A DNA stretch of 63,878 bases, from assembly GCA_017430085.1 (NCBI GenBank), contig JAFRNR010000001.1, positions 64,001 through 127,878 of the forward strand, read 5' to 3'. The notes under the pieces are model-generated. The model was not told where the DNA came from. It worked only from the letters and a program-made list of their open reading frames with translations, and did no database searches. Source of the DNA: Lachnospiraceae bacterium. GTDB lineage: Bacteria > Bacillota > Clostridia > Lachnospirales > Lachnospiraceae. The position numbers and the translations under genes are program-made. Below, in pieces: positions 7,966-15,200 of this stretch; position 1 is the first letter of the stretch; every line of letters starts with the position of its first letter.

Positions 7966-10575
7966 TTGAAGAAGATCACCCTCGCGCTGGCGGCGCATGT
8001 GGACGCCGGCAAGACGACGCTCGCGGAAGCCCTGCTGCATCAGGCAGGGGTGCTTCGCGTGCCCGGACGGGTGGATCGGGGCGATACAGTGATGGATTCC
8101 GCGGAGCCGGAGAAGCGGCGGGGCATCACGATCTTCGCGGGGGAGGCGTCGTTCCTGCAGGACGGCACGGAGATCGGGCTGCTGGATACGCCCGGGCACG
8201 TGGATTTTTCCCCGGAGGCGGAACGGGCGCTGCTGGCGGCGGACGCGGCCCTGCTGATCATCAGCGGGCTGGACGGCGTGCAGGCGCACACCCGGTCGCT
8301 CTGGCAGCTGCTGGCGCGGCGCGGGCTGCCCGTCCTGGTCTTCGTGTCGAAAATGGACAGCGGCCGCCGGACCCGGGAAGACCTGCTGGAGGACCTGAAA
8401 GTAAAATTGAAAGCGCCGTTCCTGCCCTGGGAAGTCCTGATCGAGGGCGGCGAGGAGACCGCGCTGCTGGAGGAAGATCTGCTGGAGCAGTATCTGGCTG
8501 GCGGGGCCATCGGGCCGGAGGCCTGCGCGGACCTGATCCGCCGGCGGAAAGTCTTCCCCGTTTTCTTCGGCAGCGGCCTCAAAGGCGAGGGCCTGGAGCC
8601 CCTGCTGGAAGCGGCCTGCCTGCTGGCGCAGGAGCAGGAAGAACAGGAGGCCCGCCCCTTCCGGGGCCTGGTCTACAAGATAGATTTTGATGAAAAAGGC
8701 GCCCGCCAGACGCACGTCAAAGTGCTGGCGGGGACCGTGGCGGCCCGCGACAGTGTGGAGACCGGAGCTCCCGCGCCGGAGAAGATATCCTTCCTCCGCC
8801 GCTACACGGGCGGCCGGTTCACGCAGACGGAGCGCCTGGGTGCAGGCAGTCTCGGCGTGCTGATGGGGCTGGAAGGCGCGCGGCCCGGCGACATCCTGGG
8901 CGGCGGCGGGGAGGCTGCGGCGGACTTTTTCGAGCCCGTAATGCGCTACCGCCTGCGCCTCCCGGACGGCGTGGACGCGGACACCGCCTACGCGAAACTC
9001 GCCCCGCTGGGCGAGGAGGACCCGTCCCTGAACCTGCGCTTCGCCCCCGGCCGCGCTGGCCTGACCGTGGACCTGATGGGCCCGGTGCAGCAGGAGATCC
9101 TGACCGAGCGCGTCCGCGCCATGACGGGCTGGGACGTGCGCATGGAAGAGGGCAGCATCCTGTACCGCGAGACGGTCTCGGGCTGCGCCGAAGGCGTGGG
9201 GCATTACGAGCCGCTGCGCCATTACGCGGAGGTGCACGTGGCGCTCCGCGCGCTGCCGCGGGGCACCGGCCTGGTGATCCGGGACGCGTCCGATCCCCGG
9301 AAACTGGAACCGATGCTGGCGGCCGGGATCGTCAAACTGCTGGCTTTGAAGATTCACCGGGGCGTCCTGACCGGTGCGCCCGTGACCGATATGGAGATCG
9401 CGCTGCTGGGCGCGAAAGACCACGAAAAACATACCGAAGGCGGCGACATGCGCGAGGCCGCTTTCCGTGCCGTGCGCCAGGGCCTGATGACACTGGCGGC
9501 CCGCGGACAGGCCCGCTTGCTGGAGCCTTACCAGAACTTCCGCCTGCTGCTCCCGCCCGACAAACTGGGCCGGGCGCTGTCGGAACTCAAGGCGCGCGCC
9601 TGCGAAGCGGAGCAGGAGGGCATGGAGGCCGACCTGGCCGCCGTGACCGGCCGGGGCCCCGCCGCCGCGCTCCTGGGCTATGACCGTGAACTGGCCGCGT
9701 ATACCGGCGGCCGTGCCCGCCTCCAGCTCTGGAATGGCGGCTACGGTCTGTGCCACAACACGGAGGAGGTCATCGCCGCCGCCGACTACAGCGCCGAAAG
9801 TGACCGCGAAGACCCCTGCGATTCCGTTTTCTGCGCGCACGGCGCGGGATTTTCGGTCCCATGGGATCAGGTTCCGAACTACATGCATTTGCCGTACCTG
9901 CTGCCCGCAGAGGACGATGAACCGGCCGGCCCGAAGACCGGCGCCTCCGCTGCTCCCGCCGCTCCCCGCCCCCGCGACCCGCGCGCCGCGGACGCCGAAC
10001 TCGAAGCCATTATGCTCCGCGAATTCGGCCCCATCAAGCGCCCCGTCGTCACCGGCGTCACCCATACGAACGCGGGCCTGCCGCGCGGCCCGGAATTCCT
10101 TTCCCTCCCGGCCCACACCTATATCATCGACGGCTACAACCTGATCTTTTTTTGGGCGGAGATGAAAGAACTGGCGGAGAAAAGTCTCGAAAACGCCCGC
10201 GAACAACTGCTGCGCCGCCTGCAGAACTACGCGGCCTTCGCGGACAAAAAAATGCTCGCGGTCTTCGACGGCTACCGCGTGGGCGGCGGCGCCGGCGAAA
10301 CGCAGGAGCTCCCCCACCTGACCGTCATCTATACGAAAGAGCACGAGACCGCCGACATGCTGATCGAGCGCTTCCTGGCCGAAAACAAAAAGACCGGCCG
10401 CTACGCCGTCGTCAGCAACGACAACCTCATCCGCCTCGCCGCCATCCGCCAGGGCGCCCTCCGCGTCCGCTGCGAGGAATTCCTGGACGAATACGCCGCC
10501 GCCATCGCCTCCCTGCAGGAGCGCATGGAGCAGGAGGGCGGCCGCATCGGCAGCCGAGTCGTCTGGACGGATTGA
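7966..10575 (+). CDS. Tet(M)-like translational GTPase fused to a Rae1/YacP-type NYN endonuclease
   Basis: 869 residues. Residues 1 to about 630 follow Tet(M)/EF-G: P-loop AHVDAGKTT (10-18), switch I RRGITI (51-56), DTPGH (74-78), then domains II-V ending in the Tet(M)-like LLEPYQNFRLL and LWNGGYGLCH. The G4 motif is SKMD (128-131) instead of NKxD. A Pro/Ala linker (about 640-712) leads to a C-terminal YacP/Rae1-like domain (717-869) with IIDGYN (720-725), AVFDGYR and TKEHETAD. Rae1 cleaves mRNA in the ribosomal A site, so I infer a ribosome-targeted decay or rescue factor. The loop that corresponds to the Tet(M) drug-displacing tip reads DHEKHTEGGDMR and lacks the SPV residues, so tetracycline resistance is unlikely. 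The start is TTG, with GGGAGG 5 nt upstream. Confidence 0.88.
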   Translation: MKKITLALAAHVDAGKTTLAEALLHQAGVLRVPGRVDRGDTVMDSAEPEKRRGITIFAGEASFLQDGTEIGLLDTPGHVDFSPEAERALLAADAALLIISGLDGVQAHTRSLWQLLARRGLPVLVFVSKMDSGRRTREDLLEDLKVKLKAPFLPWEVLIEGGEETALLEEDLLEQYLAGGAIGPEACADLIRRRKVFPVFFGSGLKGEGLEPLLEAACLLAQEQEEQEARPFRGLVYKIDFDEKGARQTHVKVLAGTVAARDSVETGAPAPEKISFLRRYTGGRFTQTERLGAGSLGVLMGLEGARPGDILGGGGEAAADFFEPVMRYRLRLPDGVDADTAYAKLAPLGEEDPSLNLRFAPGRAGLTVDLMGPVQQEILTERVRAMTGWDVRMEEGSILYRETVSGCAEGVGHYEPLRHYAEVHVALRALPRGTGLVIRDASDPRKLEPMLAAGIVKLLALKIHRGVLTGAPVTDMEIALLGAKDHEKHTEGGDMREAAFRAVRQGLMTLAARGQARLLEPYQNFRLLLPPDKLGRALSELKARACEAEQEGMEADLAAVTGRGPAAALLGYDRELAAYTGGRARLQLWNGGYGLCHNTEEVIAAADYSAESDREDPCDSVFCAHGAGFSVPWDQVPNYMHLPYLLPAEDDEPAGPKTGASAAPAAPRPRDPRAADAELEAIMLREFGPIKRPVVTGVTHTNAGLPRGPEFLSLPAHTYIIDGYNLIFFWAEMKELAEKSLENAREQLLRRLQNYAAFADKKMLAVFDGYRVGGGAGETQELPHLTVIYTKEHETADMLIERFLAENKKTGRYAVVSNDNLIRLAAIRQGALRVRCEEFLDEYAAAIASLQERMEQEGGRIGSRVVWTD

Positions 10576-10655
10576 GAATCTGACAGGGGGGACGGTTCTT
10601 TTGTCAGATTTTCGCAAAAATCTGACAAAAGAACCGTCCCCCCTGTCAGATTCTC
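10574..10655. repeat. 82-bp perfect palindrome of the GACGGTTC family
   Basis: Two exact 39-base arms (10574-10612 and 10617-10655) around a 4-base loop. Each arm contains CTGACA, the GGGGGGACGGTTC core and TGTCAG, so this is a head-to-head pair of the repeat. It begins inside the stop codon of the GTPase-nuclease gene and would form a very stable RNA hairpin at its 3' end. Confidence 0.9.
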
Positions 10656-10668
10656 TCCCCATTTCTAC

Positions 10669-10697
10669 TTGTATTTCCCAAGTTACCGCATTATAAT
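10669..10697 (+). promoter_or_regulatory. Promoter of pheST
   Basis: -35 TTGTAT (10669-10674), 17-bp spacer, perfect -10 TATAAT (10692-10697), 47 bp before the pheS start. The leader is too short for a T-box, so this operon appears not to be controlled by tRNA-Phe in that way. Confidence 0.65.
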
Positions 10698-10744
10698 AAC
10701 AGTTTGTAATACTATCGGGGAAGCGATTCCCCCGGGAGGCAGTT

Positions 10745-11764
10745 ATGCAGGAGAAACTGGCAAAAATCAGAGAGGAAGCGCTGGCGCGGCTGAATGCCGC
10801 CGCGGATTCCGATGCGATCAATGAGATCCGTCTGGCTTATCTGGGCAAGAAGGGCCAGCTGACGGAAGTCTTAAAGGGCATGCGCGACGTGGCCCCGGAG
10901 GACCGCCCGAAGGTGGGCGAATGGGTGAACGACACCCGCAAGGCCATCGAGGCGAAGCTGGAGGAAGTCCAGAAGAAGGCCGCGGAAAAAGCGCTGGCTC
11001 TGCGCCTTGAGGCCGAGACCATCGACGTGACCATGCCCGCCAAATCGGCGAGCCTGGGCCATCCCCATCCCAACACCCTCGCGCTCAAGGAACTGGAGCG
11101 CGTTTTCGTGGGCATGGGCTATGAAGTCGTGGAAGGCCCGGAGATCGAATACGACTACTACAATTTCGAGGCCCTGAACATCCCCGCCGGCCACCCGGCC
11201 AAGGACGAGCAGGACACTTTCTATATCAACGACAAGATCCTGCTGCGGACCCAGACCTCGCCGGTGCAGGTCCGCACCATGGAGAAGACCAAGCCGCCCA
11301 TCCGCATCGTGGCGCCGGGCCGCGTCTTCCGTTCGGACGACGTGGACGCCACCCATTCCCCCTGCTTCAATCAGGTGGAGGGCCTGGTGATCGATAAGCA
11401 CATCACGTTCGCGGACCTCAAAGGCACGCTGGCGCAGTTCGCGCGCGAAATGTTCGGCCCGGAGACCAAGGTCAAATTCCGGCCGCATCACTTCCCGTTC
11501 ACCGAGCCCAGCGCGGAGATGGACGTGTCTTGCTTCAAGTGCGGCGGCAAGGGCTGCCGGATGTGCAAGGGCAGCGGCTGGATCGAGATCCTGGGCTGCG
11601 GCATGGTGCACCCGAAGGTCCTGCGCATGAGCGGCATCGACCCCGAGGAGTACTCCGGCTTCGCCTTCGGCATCGGCCTGGAGCGCATCACGCTGCTCAA
11701 GTATGAGATCGACGACATGCGCCTGCTGTACGAAAACGACGTGCGGTTCCTGAATCAATTCTGA
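10745..11764 (+). CDS. pheS: Phenylalanine--tRNA ligase alpha subunit
   Basis: 339 residues, full length. An N-terminal coiled-coil tRNA-binding region (about 1-90) is followed by the class II catalytic core: motif 2 around GRVFRSDDVDATHSPCFNQ, the bacterial CGGKGCRMCKGSGW block, and motif 3 at GFAFGIGLERITLLKY near the C-terminus. It forms the alpha2-beta2 enzyme that charges tRNA-Phe. The ATG at 10745 has GGGAGG upstream. pheT starts 9 nt after its stop, so the two are translated from one message. Confidence 0.97.
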   Translation: MQEKLAKIREEALARLNAAADSDAINEIRLAYLGKKGQLTEVLKGMRDVAPEDRPKVGEWVNDTRKAIEAKLEEVQKKAAEKALALRLEAETIDVTMPAKSASLGHPHPNTLALKELERVFVGMGYEVVEGPEIEYDYYNFEALNIPAGHPAKDEQDTFYINDKILLRTQTSPVQVRTMEKTKPPIRIVAPGRVFRSDDVDATHSPCFNQVEGLVIDKHITFADLKGTLAQFAREMFGPETKVKFRPHHFPFTEPSAEMDVSCFKCGGKGCRMCKGSGWIEILGCGMVHPKVLRMSGIDPEEYSGFAFGIGLERITLLKYEIDDMRLLYENDVRFLNQF

Positions 11765-11773
11765 GGTGGCGAG

Positions 11774-14203
11774 ATGAATACTTCCTATAACTGGATCAAA
11801 TCCTACGTCCCCGGCTTAAGCGCGGGCGACCAGGAATACTTCGATAAAATGACCCTTTCCGGCACCAAAGTGGAGGGCTTCACCCGTCTGGACAAAAATC
11901 TGGACCGCATTGTGGTGGGCCGCATCGAAAAACTGGAGCCCCATCCGAATGCGGACAAGCTGGTGGTGTGCCAGGTGAACGTCGGCGCGGAGGAACCGCT
12001 GCAGATCGTGACCGGCGCCCCGAACGCGGCGGCGGGCCAGACCGTGATCGTCGTCCTGGACGGCGGCAAAGTCGCGGGCGACCACGACGGCCACATGGCG
12101 GAAGACGGCGTCGTCATCAAAGCCGGCGCCCTGCGCGGCGTCCCGTCCGCGGGCATGATGTGCTCCGTGGAAGAGCTCGGCTTTGACCGCAACTTCTTCC
12201 CCGAAGCCCCCGAATACGGCATCTATGTCTTCCCGGAAGGCAGTGACGTGAAGCCGGGCGACGACGCCCTGGAGGCCCTGGGCCTGCACGACACCGTCTT
12301 TGAATACGAGATCACCTCCAACCGCGTGGACTGCTACAGCGTCCTGGGCATCGCCCGGGAAGCGGCGGCCACGTTCCGCCTGCCGTTCGTGCCGCCCGTC
12401 GTCCCGGTGACCGGCAACGGCGAGCAGGCCTCGGACTACATTTCCGTGGAGATCGCGGACCCCGACCTGTGCCCGCGCTACACGGCTCGTGTTGTCAAAA
12501 ACATCAAGTTCGGCCCGTCCCCGAAATGGATGCAGGAGCGCCTGCGCGCCAGCGGCATCCGTCCCATCAACAACCTGGTGGACATCACCAACTACGTGAT
12601 GGAAGAGTACGGCCAGCCCATGCACGCGTTCGATTACGACACGATCGCCGGCCATAAGATCGTGGTCCGGCGCGCGCAGAACGGCGAAAGCTTCGTGACC
12701 CTGGACGGCCAGGAGCGCAAACTGGACGACAACATGCTGATGATCTGCGACGGCGAGAAGGAGATCGGCATCGCCGGCATCATGGGCGGCGAAAACTCCA
12801 AAATCACTGAAGACGTGCACACGATGGTCTTCGAATCCGCCTGCTTCAACGGTGTGAACATCCGCCTGTCTGCCAAGCGCCTGGGCCTGCGCACCGACGC
12901 CTCCGGCAAGTTCGAAAAGGGCCTGGATCCGGAGAACGCCCTGGCTGCCATCGACCGCGCCTGCGCGCTGGTGGAAGAGCTCGGCTGCGGCGAAGTGGTC
13001 GGCGGCGTCGTGGACGTCTACGCGAAGAAGCCCGAACGCCGCGAGATCCCGTTCCGTCCGGACTGGATCAATAACTTCCTGGGTACCGACCTCTCCGAAG
13101 AGACCATGCTCGGCTACTTCCCGCCTCTGGCGCTCGAATACGACCCCGCCCGCCGCGCCGTGAAGATCCCGACCTTCCGTCAGGACCTGGAAGGCGAAGC
13201 GGATCTGGCGGAGGAAGTGGCCCGCTTCTACGGCTACGACAAGATCCCGGTGACCCTGCCCCGCGGCGAAGCCACCGCAGGCAAGCTGTCCTACAAGAAC
13301 CGCGTGGAGGATCTGGCCGGCCAGGTCATGGAATACTGCGGCTTCAGCCAGGCCATGAACTTCTCCTTCGAAAGCCCGAAGGTGTGGGATAAGCTGCGGC
13401 TCCCGGCGGATTCCCCGCTGCGCCGGGCCGTGACCATCATGAACCCCCTGGGCGAGGACTACAGCATCATGCGCACCCTCCCGCTGGGCGGCATGCTGAC
13501 CTCCCTGGCCACCAACGCGAGCCGCCGCAACAAAAACGCGCGCCTCTACGAGATGGCCAACATCTACCTGCCCAAGGCGCTGCCGCTCACGGAACTCCCG
13601 GATGAGCGCCGCCAGCTGTGCTTCGGCTTCTACGGCGAAGGCGATTTCTTCACGCTGAAGGCCGCCGCGGAGGAACTCCTGCGCAAGGCCGGCATGAAGG
13701 GCCTGCCCGAGTATGAAAACACCGGCGCGTACCCGTTCTTCCATCCGGGCCGCCAGGCCGTCCTGCGCTATGAAGGCACGGAACTGGGCTATCTGGGCGA
13801 AGTGCATCCGCTGGTCGCCGAGGCCTTCGGCCTGGCCGAGCGCGCGTATGTCGCCGTCGTGGATCTGCCGGCCCTGCTGCCGTTCACGAACCTGGACCAC
13901 CAGAAGTTCGAAGGCATCGCCCGCTTCCCGGCGGTCAGCCGTGACCTCGCCATGGTCATGGACAAGAAGACGCCCGTGGGCGAGGTGGAAAAGATCCTGC
14001 GTCAGCGCAGCGGCAAACTGCTGGAATCCCTGGAACTGTTCGACGTCTACGAAGGCGCCCAGGTTGGCGAAGGCAGAAAATCCGTCGCGTATAAGCTGGT
14101 GCTCCGGGCGAAGGACCGGACGCTGGAGGAGAAGGATATCACCGGCGTGATGAACAAGATCCTGAACGGGCTGTCCCAGAAGGGCATCGAACTCAGAAGC
14201 TGA
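11774..14203 (+). CDS. pheT: Phenylalanine--tRNA ligase beta subunit
   Basis: 809 residues. Domain order is normal: N-terminal MNTSYNWIKSYVPGL, tRNA-binding EMAP/OB domain (about 40-150, with LEPHPNADKLVVCQVN), B3/B4 editing domain (about 210-390, with NNLVDITNYVMEEYG), B5 domain (about 405-480), class II-like core, and FDX-ACB anticodon-binding domain from about 715. It hydrolyses mischarged Tyr-tRNA-Phe and anchors the tRNA. Codon use matches pheS. A stem-loop repeat copy follows 10 nt after the stop. Confidence 0.97.
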   Translation: MNTSYNWIKSYVPGLSAGDQEYFDKMTLSGTKVEGFTRLDKNLDRIVVGRIEKLEPHPNADKLVVCQVNVGAEEPLQIVTGAPNAAAGQTVIVVLDGGKVAGDHDGHMAEDGVVIKAGALRGVPSAGMMCSVEELGFDRNFFPEAPEYGIYVFPEGSDVKPGDDALEALGLHDTVFEYEITSNRVDCYSVLGIAREAAATFRLPFVPPVVPVTGNGEQASDYISVEIADPDLCPRYTARVVKNIKFGPSPKWMQERLRASGIRPINNLVDITNYVMEEYGQPMHAFDYDTIAGHKIVVRRAQNGESFVTLDGQERKLDDNMLMICDGEKEIGIAGIMGGENSKITEDVHTMVFESACFNGVNIRLSAKRLGLRTDASGKFEKGLDPENALAAIDRACALVEELGCGEVVGGVVDVYAKKPERREIPFRPDWINNFLGTDLSEETMLGYFPPLALEYDPARRAVKIPTFRQDLEGEADLAEEVARFYGYDKIPVTLPRGEATAGKLSYKNRVEDLAGQVMEYCGFSQAMNFSFESPKVWDKLRLPADSPLRRAVTIMNPLGEDYSIMRTLPLGGMLTSLATNASRRNKNARLYEMANIYLPKALPLTELPDERRQLCFGFYGEGDFFTLKAAAEELLRKAGMKGLPEYENTGAYPFFHPGRQAVLRYEGTELGYLGEVHPLVAEAFGLAERAYVAVVDLPALLPFTNLDHQKFEGIARFPAVSRDLAMVMDKKTPVGEVEKILRQRSGKLLESLELFDVYEGAQVGEGRKSVAYKLVLRAKDRTLEEKDITGVMNKILNGLSQKGIELRS

Positions 14204-14213
14204 TAAAAAACTC

Positions 14214-14234
14214 GGGCCGATGAAACATCGGCCC
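14214..14234 (+). repeat. Stem-loop repeat family A, copy 3
   Basis: Same 21-base core as 1921-1941 (GGGCCGATG / CATCGGCCC around AAA), again followed by CTAC and an A-run. Located just after pheT. Confidence 0.85.
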
Positions 14235-14282
14235 CTACGAAAAAACCGTGTCGTCCGGCCGGAAAAAATAAGAAAAAAACAC

Positions 14283-14311
14283 TTGCAATTCCGCCGCCGC
14301 GGTGCTATCAT
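14283..14311 (+). promoter_or_regulatory. Promoter of secG
   Basis: -35 TTGCAA (14283-14288), 17-bp spacer, -10 TATCAT (14306-14311), 32 bp before the secG start. The same -35/17 bp/-10 design drives the polysaccharide deacetylase gene at 19317-19345. Confidence 0.7.
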
Positions 14312-14343
14312 AATCTGGCGTTTGTTCAGGAGGATAGAACAAG

Positions 14344-14601
14344 ATGAACACAGTTATCACCATACTGACCATTTTATTAGCCATTATCAGCGTCGTTCTG
14401 ATCGTTCTGGTGATGCTTCAGGAAGGCAATGAGAAGGGCCTGTCCGGCAGCATCGCGGGCGGCATGTCCGAAACCAGCTATGCCGTGAAGAACAGCGGCC
14501 GCACCAAGGAAGGCCAGCTGCGGAAGTACACCCGCATCATCCTGGCGGCTTTCATGTTCATCGCGCTGCTCATCGGCTTCCTGCAGAAGTTCGTCAAATA
14601 A
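14344..14601 (+). CDS. secG: Protein translocase subunit SecG
   Basis: 85 residues with two membrane spans (about 4-24 and 60-82). Between them is the SecG block VLMLQEGNEKGLSGSIAGG. It is the small accessory subunit of the SecYEG channel in the inner membrane. The ATG follows AGGAGG at 8 nt. In many Bacillota secG is followed by rnr and smpB; here smpB comes directly after a terminator and rnr is absent. Confidence 0.93.
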   Translation: MNTVITILTILLAIISVVLIVLVMLQEGNEKGLSGSIAGGMSETSYAVKNSGRTKEGQLRKYTRIILAAFMFIALLIGFLQKFVK

Positions 14602-14638
14602 TCGCGCTGATACGGGCGGCCCAGGCCGCAAGTCAGAC

Positions 14639-14668
14639 AAAGGCCGGGCTGCGAAGCCAGGCCTTTTG
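14639..14668 (+). terminator. Intrinsic terminator after secG
   Basis: AAAGGCC (14639-14645) pairs with GGCCTTT, with an inner GGCT/AGCC stem and a GCGA loop, ending in TTTT. It sits directly before smpB, so smpB is read by partial read-through or from its own promoter. Confidence 0.75.
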
Positions 14669-14682
14669 TATTGGGAATTATC

Positions 14683-15141
14683 ATGAGCAAAGAATCCACC
14701 CGGCTGATCGCCAACAACAAGAAAGCCTATCACGACTACTTTATCGAGGACACCTACGAGGCGGGCATCGCCCTCGTGGGCACCGAGGTAAAGTCCCTCC
14801 GCATGGGCAAATGCTCGCTGAAGGAATCCTATATCCAGATCAAGCGCGGCGAGTGCCTTGTGCACGGCATGCACATCAGCCCTTATGAAAAAGGCAATAT
14901 CTTCAACCGCGACCCCCTGCGGGTCCGCCGCCTTCTGCTGCACGATTACGAGATCCGCAAGCTGCAGGCCGGCGTGGAGAAGCAGGGCTACACCGTCATG
15001 CCCCTGAAGATCTACTTCAAGGGCCAGCTGGTCAAAATGGAGATCGGCCTCGCCCGCGGCAAGAAGCTTTACGACAAGCGCGAAAGCATCAAGGAGCGCG
15101 ACATGAAGCGCCAGGCGGAGCGGGAGAGAGACGACGACTGA
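14683..15141 (+). CDS. smpB: SsrA-binding protein SmpB
   Basis: 152 residues. Contains the SmpB core [28 protein letters not shown] and [10 protein letters not shown]. The C-terminal basic tail ([16 protein letters not shown]) enters the mRNA channel of stalled ribosomes. It delivers tmRNA for trans-translation. I chose the ATG at 14683 over an in-frame TTG four codons upstream because MSKES fits the usual family start, although only a weak GGGA precedes it. The ssrA gene itself is not adjacent. Confidence 0.95.
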   Translation: MSKESTRLIANNKKAYHDYFIEDTYEAGIALVGTEVKSLRMGKCSLKESYIQIKRGECLVHGMHISPYEKGNIFNRDPLRVRRLLLHDYEIRKLQAGVEKQGYTVMPLKIYFKGQLVKMEIGLARGKKLYDKRESIKERDMKRQAERERDDD

Positions 15142-15184
15142 AAAAAGGCCATTCGGGAAAGTTCCCGAATGGCCTTCTTTTTTT
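15141..15184. terminator. Bidirectional terminator between smpB and the 5'-nucleotidase gene
   Basis: AAGGCCATTCGGGAA (15045 offset: 15145-15159) pairs perfectly with TTCCCGAATGGCCTT (15162-15176). It is flanked by an A-run on the left and a T-run on the right, so it serves both converging genes. Confidence 0.85.
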
Positions 15185-15200
15185 GCGGAAAAACCGCGGC

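Noticed and set aside
7966-10575. Tetracycline resistance (ribosomal protection) gene
   Set aside because: The drug-displacing loop residues are absent and a nuclease domain is fused; overall similarity to Tet(M) is not enough.
10656-10744. T-box leader before pheS
   Set aside because: The distance from promoter to start is about 50 nt and no T-box sequence is present.
7642-10821. 1059-codon open frame on the minus strand opposite the GTPase-nuclease gene
   Set aside because: Antisense shadow of a high-G+C gene; composition is low-complexity His/Arg/Gly/Ala and the plus frame has clear domains.
11816-14311. Long minus-strand open frames opposite pheT, rpoB (48001-50124) and rpoC (52356-54743)
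   Set aside because: Codon-composition shadows of conserved housekeeping genes.
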